A stretch of DNA of 64,000 nucleotides. Origin: Thioalkalicoccus limnaeus. Its GTDB lineage: Bacteria; Pseudomonadota; Gammaproteobacteria; Chromatiales; Chromatiaceae. The notes below the pieces were generated by a model. That model made no database searches, was not told the DNA's origin, and was given only the letters and a program-made list of their open reading frames with translations. Below, piece after piece: positions 1 through 8,857 of this stretch. The number at the start of each line of letters is the position of its first letter. Within the stretch, counting starts at the first letter, position 1. The stretch is taken from positions 62,001 to 126,000 of the forward strand of contig NZ_JBDKXB010000003.1 in assembly GCF_041197575.1 (NCBI RefSeq), read 5' to 3'. The translations under genes were made by a program, and so were the position numbers.

Positions 1-205
1 GTGGCTGGCGCAGATGGACGCCCGCCGTGCCCAGATCTGGCCGATCCTGGAACGGACCTACGGCGCCGCTGACGCGGCCCTCTGGTGGGTACGCTGGCGG
101 CTCTTCCTGATGGCCTGCGCCGAACTCTTCGGCTTTCGTCGGGGACAGGAGTGGTATGTCGGCCATTATCTGCTCGGCCGCGCCGACCAAGCAGATATCG
201 GCTGA
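1..205 (+). CDS. SAM-dependent methyltransferase, cyclopropane-fatty-acid synthase-like, C-terminal fragment
   Basis: Only the last ~68 codons are inside the window; the open frame enters from the left edge (first full codon at base 2) and stops at 203-205. The visible tail, with WWVRWRLFLMACAELFGF followed by GQEWYVGHYLL, is the typical C-terminus of the cyclopropane-fatty-acyl-phospholipid synthase (CMAS) methyltransferases, which methylate lipid acyl chains or related substrates with SAM. The SAM-binding domain would lie upstream of the window, so substrate and start cannot be judged. The ATG at base 14 is internal to the frame and is not proposed as the start. Confidence 0.7.
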   Translation, partial: WLAQMDARRAQIWPILERTYGAADAALWWVRWRLFLMACAELFGFRRGQEWYVGHYLLGRADQADIG

Positions 206-297
206 TCCGGCCGTAGCGCCGCGCGGCCGGCCCGTGCCGGCCATCGAGGGACCATCGATTCCTGCCAGCCATGGCGTCACCACACGAGGGGAGCAGA

Positions 298-1590
298 ATG
301 CTGAATTGGGATGATCCACTGATCCAGGCGAACCCGTCGGCCCCCGCGAACCGACCGCCACCGCCGAGCGCCGAGCGCGATCCGGTGCGTCCTGGAACCG
401 GTCTCGTCACGAACGAACGCCTGATGGCGACCGCCGGCGCTGCGCCCAGTGTCGCCCCGGACCCCTTCGCGGGCCGCTCGGAGCCGTTCGGCGCCGCTTC
501 GCTGCGACCCGTGTCGCCCGTGCCCGAAGCGGCCGGCGGCGCGACCGGGCTCGAGCAGGTGACGCTCGGGGCCGGGCGCGTGCGGGTCGACGACAAGCGT
601 GTGATCAACTGCCGGGCCGACCTGAACCAGCTCGTGCCCTTCAAGTACGATTGGGCCTGGCGGAAATACCTGGATGCCTGCGCGAACCATTGGATGCCGC
701 AGGAGATCAACATGCACGCGGATATCGCGTTGTGGAAGGATCCGGCCGGGCTGACCGCGGACGAGCGCATCATCATCCAGCGCAACCTGGGGTTCTTCTC
801 GACGGCCGATTCGCTGGTCGCGAATAACCTGGTGCTGGCCGTGTACCGCCACATCACGAACCCCGAATGCCGCCAGTACCTGCTGCGCCAGGCCTTCGAA
901 GAGGCGCTGCACACGCACGCGTATCAATACGTCGTCGAAAGCCTAGGTCTCGACGAGGGCGAGATCTTCAACATGTATCGCGAGGTGCCGGCGGTCGCGC
1001 GGAAGGCCGAGTGGGCGCTGCCCTACACCCAGCACCTGGCCGACCCGCATTTCCACACCGGAACGCCGGAGAATGACCAGCGCTTGCTGCGCGAACTCGT
1101 CGCCTTCTACGTGGTCTTCGAGGGCATCTTCTTCTACGTCGGCTTCGTCCAGATCCTGTCGATGGGCCGGCGCAACAAGATGACCGGCACCGCCGAGCAG
1201 TTCCAGTACATTTTGCGCGACGAATCGATGCACATGAATTTCGGCATCGACGTGATCAACCAGATCAAGATCGAGAACCCGCACCTGTGGACGGCATCCT
1301 TCCAGCAAGAACTGGCCGGCATGATCCGCGAGGCGGTCGAGTTGGAGGCCCAATACGCGCAAGACACGATGCCGCGCGGCGTGCTCGGCTTGAACGCGTC
1401 GATGTTCACCGAGTACCTGCACTTCATCGCCAACCGCCGTTGCGCGCAGATCGGTCTGCCCGAGCAATACCCCGGGGCGACCAATCCCTTTCCGTGGATG
1501 TCCGAGGTGCTGGATCTGAAGAAGGAAAAGAACTTCTTCGAGACCCGCGTCACCGAGTACCAGACGGGCGGAGCGCTGAATTGGGACTGA
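298..1590 (+). CDS. nrdB: Ribonucleoside-diphosphate reductase beta subunit (class Ia R2)
   Basis: R2 subunit of aerobic ribonucleotide reductase; it holds the di-iron centre and tyrosyl radical that start reduction of NDPs to dNDPs in NrdA. The ATG at 298 follows GAGGGGAG at good spacing and is preferred over 271, giving 430 aa. Iron ligands are visible in order: the Asp of NMHADIALWKD, the Glu and His of EEALHTHAY (the Tyr four residues after that His is the radical Tyr position), the Glu of VVFEGIFF, and the Glu and His of RDESMHMNFG. The first ~95 residues are Pro/Ala rich and probably disordered, longer than in E. coli R2. The N-terminus (MLNWDD) echoes the C-terminal LNWD tail, which in the family docks into NrdA. 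No nrdA is in the window. Confidence 0.95.
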   Translation: MLNWDDPLIQANPSAPANRPPPPSAERDPVRPGTGLVTNERLMATAGAAPSVAPDPFAGRSEPFGAASLRPVSPVPEAAGGATGLEQVTLGAGRVRVDDKRVINCRADLNQLVPFKYDWAWRKYLDACANHWMPQEINMHADIALWKDPAGLTADERIIIQRNLGFFSTADSLVANNLVLAVYRHITNPECRQYLLRQAFEEALHTHAYQYVVESLGLDEGEIFNMYREVPAVARKAEWALPYTQHLADPHFHTGTPENDQRLLRELVAFYVVFEGIFFYVGFVQILSMGRRNKMTGTAEQFQYILRDESMHMNFGIDVINQIKIENPHLWTASFQQELAGMIREAVELEAQYAQDTMPRGVLGLNASMFTEYLHFIANRRCAQIGLPEQYPGATNPFPWMSEVLDLKKEKNFFETRVTEYQTGGALNWD

Positions 1591-1796
1591 AGGGGTGTTC
1601 GTTGTCGATCTCGGGGCGCGTCGCCCAGGCAGCCCCGGTGAGCAAGAGGCAAGCTGCTATGATGTCATCGAGGCGGAGTGTGGGAAAGGTCATGACGGGT
1701 GGCCCTCATGGCGGCTTGGTTCGCCGCAACCAGGCGCGGCGCAGCGATTCCGGCCGTGGTGCACGGCGCACCAGATGCACTCTGGGTGCGTTGTTT

Positions 1797-2399
1797 CTAA
1801 GGCGCGGCGGCCTCGGGCGCGGGGTGCGGACCGGGGCGTAGGGCCTCGCCGCAATACCGGCACAGGTAGCGAGCGCCGTTCAGCACCTTGTTGCGACGGA
1901 TGCTCGACAGGCGATGGTCGCGGCAGGCGCAATGATAGTGGTGATAGCGCATCCGCCTGGCGCGCAGATCGCTGACGTCGTAGTCGTGGCAACGGGTCGG
2001 TTCGGCGCCTAGCGCACGCATCAGTGCCTGCCATTCCGGGCCATGGGGGCGAATCCGGCGGCCATGGACACGGTAGGCTAGATAGTGCGCGGTCTCGTGG
2101 GGCACGGTGCGGTGCACGAACGCCTCGCCGTAACGCCGCAACAGGATCGGGTTGTAGCGGATTGTGCTGCGGCCCTGGCTATCCACGCGGAACTGGCCGG
2201 CACTCTGTCCGAGCAGGTCGAAACGGATCGCGGGCGGTTCGCTCGACCACGCGTCGGCAGCGCGCCCCCACCAGCGTTCGCCAGCGGACGCCGGCCGCGC
2301 CGCGAGGCCGACTCCGATCAGGCGCCGCGTCTCGCCGGTGGCGAGCGCGACCAGGTGGCGCAGCCGCTCGTCGTGGGCGCTCGGGTCGGTCGTGGTCAT
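1797..2399 (-). CDS. SprT-like zinc metalloprotease-fold protein
   Basis: A 200-aa protein with the SprT-like arrangement: an HExxH zinc motif (HETAHYLAY, about residue 112) and a C-terminal zinc-ribbon-like segment with Cys pairs (CAC and CRYC) and His. Related proteins include the DNA-protein crosslink protease SPRTN and bacterial SprT, but the bacterial function is poorly known. The open frame extends upstream to 2669, but the ATG at 2399 has an AAGGA site just before it and the upstream residues look like antisense of thiC. It lies downstream of thiC on the same strand, 113 bp away, and could be cotranscribed. Confidence 0.8.
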   Translation of the reverse strand: MTTTDPSAHDERLRHLVALATGETRRLIGVGLAARPASAGERWWGRAADAWSSEPPAIRFDLLGQSAGQFRVDSQGRSTIRYNPILLRRYGEAFVHRTVPHETAHYLAYRVHGRRIRPHGPEWQALMRALGAEPTRCHDYDVSDLRARRMRYHHYHCACRDHRLSSIRRNKVLNGARYLCRYCGEALRPGPHPAPEAAAP

Positions 2400-2512
2400 G
2401 GCCTCGATCCTTCGGTGACAGGGCGCCGGCGGCGCCGACACCCCGTCGGTGTGAGCCCGCGCGACCGCTTCGGTGCGTGAGCCGTCGGTTGCGCAGTGGG
2501 GGGCGGTGCCCT

Positions 2513-4402
2513 TCACACCTCCTTGTAGAGTTCGGCGCCGGCTTGGCGGAATTCGGCGGCCTTGGCCCGCAAGCCCTTCTCCAATGCCTCCTGCTCGCCG
2601 AGTCCTGTGCTGGCCGCGTAGTCGCGCACGTCTTGGGTGATCTTCATCGAGCAGAAGTTGGGGCCGCACATCGAGCAGAAGTGCGCGACCTTGTGGGCCT
2701 CGTGGGGCATCGTCTGGTCGTGGTAGGCGCGCGCTCGCTCCGGGTCGAGCGACAGATTGAACTGGTCCTGCCAGCGGAACTCGAAACGGGCCTTCGACAA
2801 GGCATTGTCGCGCAGCTGGGCGCCGGGCAGACCCTTCGCGAGATCGGCGCCGTGCGCGGCGATCTTGTAGGTGATGATGCCATCGCGGACGTCCTGCTTG
2901 TTCGGTAGGCCCAGGTGCTCCTTCGGCGTGACATAGCAGAGCATCGCGGTGCCGTACCAGCCGATGTTCGCGGCGCCGATCCCCGAGGTGATGTGGTCAT
3001 AGGCCGGGGCGATGTCGGTGATCAGCGGGCCCAGCGTATAGAAGGGGGCCTCGAAGCAATCTGTCAACTCTTTGTCGACGTTCTCCTTGACCATCTGCAG
3101 CGGCACATGACCGGGGCCCTCGATCATGACCTGGACGTCGTGGTTCCACGCGATCCGGGTCAGTTCGCCCAAGGTCTCGAGCTCCGCGAACTGGGCTATG
3201 TCGTTGGCATCGGCGATCGACCCCGGGCGCAGCCCGTCGCCGAGGCTGAAGGCCACGTCGTAGGCCTTCATGATCTCGCAGATCTCGTCGAAATGGGTGT
3301 AGAGGAAGTTCTCCTGGTGATGCGCCAGGCACCATTTGGCCAGGATCGATCCGCCGCGCGAGACGATCCCGGTCACGCGGTCGGCCGTCAGCGGGATGTA
3401 ACGCAGCCGGACGCCGGCGTGAATCGTGAAATAGTCGACCCCTTGCTCGGCCTGTTCGATCAGCGTGTCGCGGACGATCTCCCAAGTGAGCTCCTCGGGC
3501 CGGCCGTCGACCTTCTCGAGCGCCTGGTACAGGGGCACGGTGCCGATCGGCACCGGGGCGTTGCGCAGGATCCATTCGCGGGTCTCGTGGATGTGCTGGC
3601 CGGTCGACAGGTCCATCAGGGTGTCGCCGCCCCAGCGCGTCGACCAGACCATCTTTTCGACCTCCTCTTCGATCGACGAGGTGACCGCGGAATTCCCGAT
3701 GTTCGTGTTGATCTTCACGCGGAAGTTGCGGCCGATGATCATCGGTTCGAGCTCCGGATGATTGATGTTGGCCGGGATGATCGCACGGCCGGCGGCGACC
3801 TCGGCGCGGACGAATTCGGCGGTGATGGTCTCCGGGATCCGTGCCCCGAAGGCCTGGCCGGGGTGTTGCCGCAACAGCCGTCGGTAGCGGGGATCCTGGC
3901 GCAGTTCCGCGAGACGCATCGTCTCGCGGATCGCGACGAACTCCATCTCCGGCGTGATGAGGCCGCGGCGCGCATAGTGCATCTGCGTGACATTGCTCCC
4001 GGCCTTGGCGCGTCGCGGCGGCCGGATGTGCGCGAAGCGCAGGTGGGCAAGCGCCGGATCCTGCTGGCGGCTCTGGCCGAAGCGGGACGTCGGGCCGGGC
4101 AGGGGCACGGTGTCCCCGCGCTCGGCGATCCAAGCCGCGCGCAGCGCCGGTAGGCCGCGCAGGAGGTCGATCGATGCGTGCGGGTCGGTGTAGGGACCGG
4201 AGGTGTCATAGACGAAGATCGGCGGATTGTCCTCGTGACCGGTCCGGGTCTTGGTCGGGGCTTGGACGATCTCGCGCATCGGCACGCGCAGGTCGGGGCG
4301 TGATCCCGGCACATAGACCTTGCGGGAGCCGGGGAAAGGCTGGGTAACCTCGTCCGAGAGTCGGGCCGTGGACTGGACGAAGGCGGCGGCGATGGCGCTC
4401 AT
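2513..4402 (-). CDS. thiC: Phosphomethylpyrimidine synthase (HMP-P synthase)
   Basis: ThiC converts 5-aminoimidazole ribotide to 4-amino-5-hydroxymethyl-2-methylpyrimidine phosphate, the pyrimidine half of thiamine, by radical-SAM chemistry. The 629-aa length matches the family. The C-terminal iron-sulfur motif C-x2-C-x4-C is present as CSMCGPNFC near residue 575, and MIEGPGHVPLQ and other core blocks are intact. A TPP riboswitch lies upstream on the same strand (4570-4665), so expression is predicted to fall when thiamine pyrophosphate is plentiful. No other thi gene is in the window. Confidence 0.97.
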   Translation of the reverse strand: MSAIAAAFVQSTARLSDEVTQPFPGSRKVYVPGSRPDLRVPMREIVQAPTKTRTGHEDNPPIFVYDTSGPYTDPHASIDLLRGLPALRAAWIAERGDTVPLPGPTSRFGQSRQQDPALAHLRFAHIRPPRRAKAGSNVTQMHYARRGLITPEMEFVAIRETMRLAELRQDPRYRRLLRQHPGQAFGARIPETITAEFVRAEVAAGRAIIPANINHPELEPMIIGRNFRVKINTNIGNSAVTSSIEEEVEKMVWSTRWGGDTLMDLSTGQHIHETREWILRNAPVPIGTVPLYQALEKVDGRPEELTWEIVRDTLIEQAEQGVDYFTIHAGVRLRYIPLTADRVTGIVSRGGSILAKWCLAHHQENFLYTHFDEICEIMKAYDVAFSLGDGLRPGSIADANDIAQFAELETLGELTRIAWNHDVQVMIEGPGHVPLQMVKENVDKELTDCFEAPFYTLGPLITDIAPAYDHITSGIGAANIGWYGTAMLCYVTPKEHLGLPNKQDVRDGIITYKIAAHGADLAKGLPGAQLRDNALSKARFEFRWQDQFNLSLDPERARAYHDQTMPHEAHKVAHFCSMCGPNFCSMKITQDVRDYAASTGLGEQEALEKGLRAKAAEFRQAGAELYKEV

Positions 4403-4569
4403 CTGGTTTCCTCGTTGGATCGGGGGCCTAGGCGTTGTCGCCCCAGGCGACCTCGGCCGGTAGCAGGCTGATTCGCTGTTCTGAGTGACTGGGGGAGGGC
4501 CGTGGGCGCCGAATCGGAGGATCGCGCGCTCGCCTGGCCGCGGAACGAGGATCCGATCACGCCCGCCTT

Positions 4570-4665
4570 TCCTGCGCCGGTATTACCCGGATCAGGTTCC
4601 AAGGGTCTCTCTCAGCGCCACGCGGGATCCGTCGCTCGCCCTCGGCGTGGGCACCCCCAGCAGGA
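4570..4665 (-). promoter_or_regulatory. TPP (THI element) riboswitch upstream of thiC
   Basis: On the minus strand the conserved THI-box blocks appear in order: GGGGGTGCC, GCTGAGAGAGACCC, TTGGAACCTGATCCGGGTAA and TACCGGCGCAGGAAA. The closing P1 stem is TCCTGC (plus 4660-4665) with GCAGGA (plus 4570-4575). The aptamer ends ~170 nt before the thiC ATG, leaving room for an expression platform; which off-switch it uses (terminator or start-site masking) could not be decided by eye. The 345-bp stretch between thiC and nadC otherwise holds no gene. Confidence 0.95.
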
Positions 4666-4747
4666 CTCACAACGGAAGCTAGCGCAAGGGGCCGGGGTTT
4701 TCAACCAAAGGGGCGGACGAATCCAGGTGCAAGCGGGCTCGGGTGCA

Positions 4748-5629
4748 TCACAGGAAGCGCAGCGACAGATCGACGGCGGTCACGTCCTTGGTCAGGTCAC
4801 CGACCGAGATGTCGTCGACGCCGCTCTCGGCGATGGCGCGGATGCTAGCCAGGGTGACGCCGCCGGAGGCCTCGAGCCGCGCGCGGCCGGCGTTCAGGTT
4901 GACGGCCTGGCGCAGTTGCGGCAGTGTGAAGTTGTCGAGGAGGACGCGCGGCGCGCCGGCGGCGAGCGCCTCTTCGAGATCGGTGAGCGACTCCACCTCG
5001 ATCTCGATCGGGACCTGGTACGGCAGCGCCCGGGCCGCCGCGAGGGCCGCGGTGATCGAGCCGGCCGCGCGAATGTGGTTCTCCTTGATCAGGATCGCAT
5101 CGAATAGACCCAGTCGGTGGTTGTGTCCGCCCCCGCAGAGGACCGCGTACTTCTGCTGGACGCGGAGGCCGGGGAGCGTTTTGCGGGTGTCCAGCAGGCG
5201 CACCGGCAGCCCGGCCAGGGCCTCGACATAGCGGCGTACCCGCGTCGCCGTGCCGGACAGGGTCTGCAGGTAGTTCAGCGCCGTGCGCTCGCCGGTCAGC
5301 AGCGCGCGGCTCGGCCCCGCCAGCCGGCACAGGGTCTGGCCGGCGGCGACCGACTGGCCGTCGCCGGCCGTCCAGCGGATCTCGATGCGTGGGTCGAGCA
5401 GCCGGAAGACGGTCTCGAACCAGGCCCCGCCGCATAGGATCGCCTCGTCGCGGGCGACGACCTCGCCCTGCGAGCGTTGATCGGCCGGGATCAACGCGGC
5501 GGTCAGGTCGCCGCGACCGAGATCCTCGTCCAGCGCCAGTCGCACCTGCGCGGCGATTAGCTCGGCCGGCGGCAGGTGACGCTCGCGTCGCTCGGGGTCG
5601 ATGGTTTCTGTCTGTGCAAAAGGGGGCAT
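4748..5629 (-). CDS. nadC: Nicotinate-nucleotide pyrophosphorylase (quinolinate phosphoribosyltransferase)
   Basis: NadC converts quinolinate and PRPP to nicotinate mononucleotide, CO2 and PPi in de novo NAD synthesis. The 293-aa protein (ATG at 5629, with CGAGG before it) carries the family blocks DEDLGRGDLT, the active-site Arg/Lys segment LLDTRKTLPGLR followed by QKYAVLCGGGHNHRLGL, KENHI, IEVEV/ESL and the C-terminal GVDDISVGDLT. An in-frame TTG at 5662 would add 11 residues but has no advantage. No nadA or nadB is nearby. Confidence 0.96.
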   Translation of the reverse strand: MPPFAQTETIDPERRERHLPPAELIAAQVRLALDEDLGRGDLTAALIPADQRSQGEVVARDEAILCGGAWFETVFRLLDPRIEIRWTAGDGQSVAAGQTLCRLAGPSRALLTGERTALNYLQTLSGTATRVRRYVEALAGLPVRLLDTRKTLPGLRVQQKYAVLCGGGHNHRLGLFDAILIKENHIRAAGSITAALAAARALPYQVPIEIEVESLTDLEEALAAGAPRVLLDNFTLPQLRQAVNLNAGRARLEASGGVTLASIRAIAESGVDDISVGDLTKDVTAVDLSLRFL

Positions 5630-5702
5630 GGAGTAAACCTCGGAGGCGTTTGCCTTCAACAAGCGCCGACAGGATCATAACCGGTCTATGCGGCTGTCGG
5701 TG

Positions 5703-5895
5703 CGACACGACGGGCGGGCGACGAGACCAGCGAGGTGGTGCATTGCTTGACTGACATCGCCTACGTCTCGATCGCTTCCCGGACGGCGGCGACGGCACGA
5801 CACGACGGGCGGGCGACGAGACCAGCGAGGTGGTGCATTGCTTGACTGACATCGCCTACGTCTCGATCGCTTCCCGGACGGCGGCGACGGCACGA
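5703..5895. repeat. 95-bp tandem duplication covering the 3' end of the DUF1631 gene
   Basis: Bases 5703-5800 and 5798-5895 are identical over 98 positions, so a 95-bp unit occurs twice head to tail. The right copy contains the real last 12 codons and TAG stop (5856-5858) of the DUF1631 gene; the left copy is a second, untranslated version of that gene end plus its downstream flank. Identity means the duplication is recent or the assembly is wrong at this point. Confidence 0.95.
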
Positions 5896-7955
5896 TCGAC
5901 GATGATGTCGTCCTGGTGCCCGACGATGACCGCAAGCCCGCTGCGGATCAATTCAGCCAGCTCGTCGACAGCGAGTTCGATCGCCCGGCGCCCGTGTCGG
6001 TCGACGAACAACAGCCGTTGCCGGTCGGCGGTCAACCAGATCAGTTTCATTCTGACCTTCCCATCCTCGTCGCGGTCGAGCTGAATCCAGGTGCCGGGGA
6101 TCAATCTGGGAAGGGGTTCCGGTAATGCCGCCTCGGCCTCAGGTCTGTCCGGTGTGCTTGGGGCACGCTCGTGGCCCGGTTCCGCCGCACTCGCGTCCCG
6201 GGCGGGGACCGTGTCGCCGTCGCCGCGCAACGCAGTCATGTGCAGCGCTTGCAGCTCCTTGAACCATCGCGCGATCTTATGCTGGTCCGGCACCTGTGCG
6301 GCCAATGCCAGGCGCAGTTGCCGGAGCATCGGCGGGATCGCACGGAGAAGCTCGCGTCGTTCCTCCGCGGTGTACTTCGGGCACACGCTCCACAAGAGTC
6401 GACTGCTCATCGCGAGTGCCTCGTTCCAAGCCTCGCTCGTTGGACCATCGCGCAGGTAGATGGCGCGCAGGACTGGTAGCCATCCTTCTTCCAAGAGCGC
6501 GGCCAGCGCCTGGGGAACATTGCGGTAGCCTTGCAGTTCCTGGCGGATCGCTATGGTAACGGCCTGTTCCGCGGCGCTATTGTGAGCCTTCACCTCGGCC
6601 TTCTGCCGCGCCTTGGTCTCCCAGGTGCGAGCCAACTCGGCCTCGCGTGCCAGATCGGTGGCCAATTCGGCATCGAGTTCCGCGAACAGCGACAGGTCCT
6701 GGCCGAAGTCCCCGATGATCCGTTCCACGATCGACTCGATACGACCGAACAGGCTTCGCGCCGAGCGGTCCCCATCGTCGGTCCAGCCGACGGCGGCTTG
6801 GGCGAGGTGGTTCAGAAGACAGCGGGCCGGATGCCGAGGGTCATCGAAGAAGGACTTGTCGAGCAATGCCACCTTCAACGTTGGGATTTGCAGCCGGGCG
6901 ATCAGGACCTTGATCGGATCCGGGAGCATCGGGTCCGACAACAGATGCTCGAACAGCAGAAAGACCAGCTGCAACGTGGTTTCGTCGACCGGTCCCAGTC
7001 CGCGATCCGTGGCTCGGCTGCTATCGAGTCCCAAGGCCTGATCGACCCAGAGACGGAGCTGGTCGGTCATCTCGAGGTCGGCGACCGGGTTCCGCTGTAA
7101 TCGCGTCAGTGCGGCGAGCAGTTCGCCGGTCTCGACGGCGACCTCGAGGCGCCCCGCGGGGACACGGGGGCGTCGTTCCTCGAGCAGATGTCGCAGTGTC
7201 GCGAAAGGCACGACGCCGGACGGCGCTGGTGCATCAGGCTTGGGCCGGGAGGTTTCCCCGGGGCGGGATCGAGTCGGGCCTGGCCGACCAGACAGGGCGC
7301 GTCCGAGCCCCCTGTGCTCGCCTCCGGGGGTTCGAGCCAGACAGTCGCGATAAGGTTGGGCGAGTCGCTCCATGACCTGGGTGCCGAACAGCTTGTACAG
7401 GTCCAGTTTGACGAGCGGATCGATACCGGTGAGCTCCGCCAGCGACCGCCGCAAGGCCGCGCCGATCACCGCCGGGCCGATAGGATTGACCGTCAAGGGC
7501 AGGGTCTTGCGGTTCAAGGGTTCGGCGAGCCCAGCGCTCAGCGCCTGCAACAGGTCGCGGTAGCGATCTTCCGCTTCCGCGACCAGCTTCTGGATCGCGA
7601 GCGTTTCCTCGAGTTCGGCGATGCCGATCAAGCTCATGTCGTCTGGCTCGGGACCAAGTTCAGCAGCTGGCCAAGATCGGCCGCGGGCCAGCCGCTCGGC
7701 GTGCCGGTTCAAGCTATCGCGAAAGGCGTCACGACAGGTGTCACGGTATCGGCGGACCAGCCGCATCGCTTGAAGGTAGCTGCTGGCCTGATGATTGGTG
7801 GCGGCTCGGTCGGCCAGTTCGGACAGGGTGTCGCCCAGCCGGTCGAGGAAACCATCGAACAGCCCCATTAGATCACGATAGAAACCATCGGTGGACCGCT
7901 CCATGCGCCACGCGCCAGAGGCATGCAACCGCCCGCTTGACGTCGGGTCGTTCAT
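5856..7955 (-). CDS. DUF1631 domain-containing protein
   Basis: A 699-aa cytoplasmic-looking protein with no signal peptide, mostly helical and charged. Its C-terminus, with LIPGTWIQLDRDEDGKVRMK and LLFVDRHGRRAIEL, matches the PilZ-like end typical of proteobacterial DUF1631 proteins. A low-complexity region around residues 220-250 (Pro/Arg/Gly rich) separates two helical halves. Function is not established; the family is often discussed near c-di-GMP or surface behaviour, but no ligand-binding RxxxR was convincingly seen here. The start ATG at 7955 has GGAG upstream. The last 12 codons lie in one copy of a 95-bp tandem duplication. Confidence 0.8.
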   Translation of the reverse strand: MNDPTSSGRLHASGAWRMERSTDGFYRDLMGLFDGFLDRLGDTLSELADRAATNHQASSYLQAMRLVRRYRDTCRDAFRDSLNRHAERLARGRSWPAAELGPEPDDMSLIGIAELEETLAIQKLVAEAEDRYRDLLQALSAGLAEPLNRKTLPLTVNPIGPAVIGAALRRSLAELTGIDPLVKLDLYKLFGTQVMERLAQPYRDCLARTPGGEHRGLGRALSGRPGPTRSRPGETSRPKPDAPAPSGVVPFATLRHLLEERRPRVPAGRLEVAVETGELLAALTRLQRNPVADLEMTDQLRLWVDQALGLDSSRATDRGLGPVDETTLQLVFLLFEHLLSDPMLPDPIKVLIARLQIPTLKVALLDKSFFDDPRHPARCLLNHLAQAAVGWTDDGDRSARSLFGRIESIVERIIGDFGQDLSLFAELDAELATDLAREAELARTWETKARQKAEVKAHNSAAEQAVTIAIRQELQGYRNVPQALAALLEEGWLPVLRAIYLRDGPTSEAWNEALAMSSRLLWSVCPKYTAEERRELLRAIPPMLRQLRLALAAQVPDQHKIARWFKELQALHMTALRGDGDTVPARDASAAEPGHERAPSTPDRPEAEAALPEPLPRLIPGTWIQLDRDEDGKVRMKLIWLTADRQRLLFVDRHGRRAIELAVDELAELIRSGLAVIVGHQDDIIVDRAVAAVREAIET

Positions 7956-8278
7956 GAACCGGGACCTACTCCGTCTCGATCATCGATCTGCCCACCCTGT
8001 CGCGCATTCGTCGGATGCCCCAATGGCCGTTCGCTCGGCCAAGCGTCGAAAGACAGGCCGCTCGCGCATCCGGTGGAACGGCCCGCCATGCGCTACCGGC
8101 GAATCCCAGCGGCGACCAGCGGGGATTGCAGCCAGGCGGTAAACACTCGACAATCGCGAGGCCATGGAGGCGGCCTCGCCTGGGATTTTCCGTCGTCCAG
8201 CGATCTCTGGAATACGGCAATGATAGGTCGCGCCGGACCGCTCGACCAAATTTCGCCGACCGACCGGATTTGACGACC
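7956..8278. other. Divergent intergenic region between DUF1631 gene and ampD
   Basis: 323 bp without a credible gene. It contains one perfect hairpin, GCGAGGCC / GGCCTCGC (arms 8156-8163 and 8172-8179, 8-nt loop) followed by GGATTTTCC on the plus strand. It might be a weak terminator or part of the ampD leader. An upstream extension of the ampD frame through this region (from 8015) has no family resemblance. Confidence 0.5.
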
Positions 8279-8857
8279 ATGAACCCGACAGCGTTCCGCG
8301 GTCCCCTGAACGATGGCTGGCTACCCGACGCCGAACCCCGACCCTCGCCGAACCAAGACGCCCGTCCCGTCGGCCAATCCATCGACCTGCTGGTGATTCA
8401 TAACATCAGCTTGCCGCCAGGCCACTTCGGTGGTCCCTGGATCGACGACCTGTTCCTGAATCGGCTGGATCCCTCGGTGCACCCGTTCTTTCGCCAAATC
8501 GCGAACCGACGGGTCTCGGCTCATCTGCTGATCCGGCGGGATGGCGCCCTGATCCAATACGTCGGCTTGTGGCAGCGGGCCTGGCACGCCGGGGAATCCC
8601 TGTTCGCCGGTCGCCGGGCCTGCAACGATTTTTCGATCGGCATCGAGCTGGAGGGGACCGATGAGGTCCCCTACACGGCGGCCCAGTACAGGGTGCTGGT
8701 CGGCACGATCCGCCAGATCCTCGCCTGCTGTCCGCGCATCGACTGGGGTCGGATCGTCGGCCACAGCGATATAGCTCCGGGTCGCAAGACCGATCCGGGG
8801 CCCTCCTTCGACTGGGCGCGGTTGCGTCGGCAGTTGGCTATTGAGCCCGGATCGTGA
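8279..8857 (+). CDS. ampD: 1,6-anhydro-N-acetylmuramyl-L-alanine amidase
   Basis: AmpD cleaves the lactyl-amide bond of anhydro-muropeptides in the cytoplasm during peptidoglycan recycling; loss of it induces AmpC beta-lactamase in species with AmpR. The 192-aa protein lacks a signal peptide, as expected, and has the amidase_2 zinc ligands: His in LLVIHNISLPPG, His in IVGHSDIAPGRKTDPGPSFDW and the Asp of KTDPG in the same segment. The start at 8279 (MNPTAFRG) has only a weak ribosome site. It converges with the SPOR gene, and the two coding sequences overlap by 20 bp at their 3' ends. Confidence 0.93.
   Translation: MNPTAFRGPLNDGWLPDAEPRPSPNQDARPVGQSIDLLVIHNISLPPGHFGGPWIDDLFLNRLDPSVHPFFRQIANRRVSAHLLIRRDGALIQYVGLWQRAWHAGESLFAGRRACNDFSIGIELEGTDEVPYTAAQYRVLVGTIRQILACCPRIDWGRIVGHSDIAPGRKTDPGPSFDWARLRRQLAIEPGS

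Noticed and set aside
2915..4153. 412-aa plus-strand frame opposite thiC
   Set aside because: Shadow of thiC; no ribosome site or recognisable protein sequence.
8015..8278. N-terminal extension of ampD by 88 codons
   Set aside because: No resemblance to the family, crosses a perfect hairpin, and AmpD is a cytoplasmic protein of about 190 aa.
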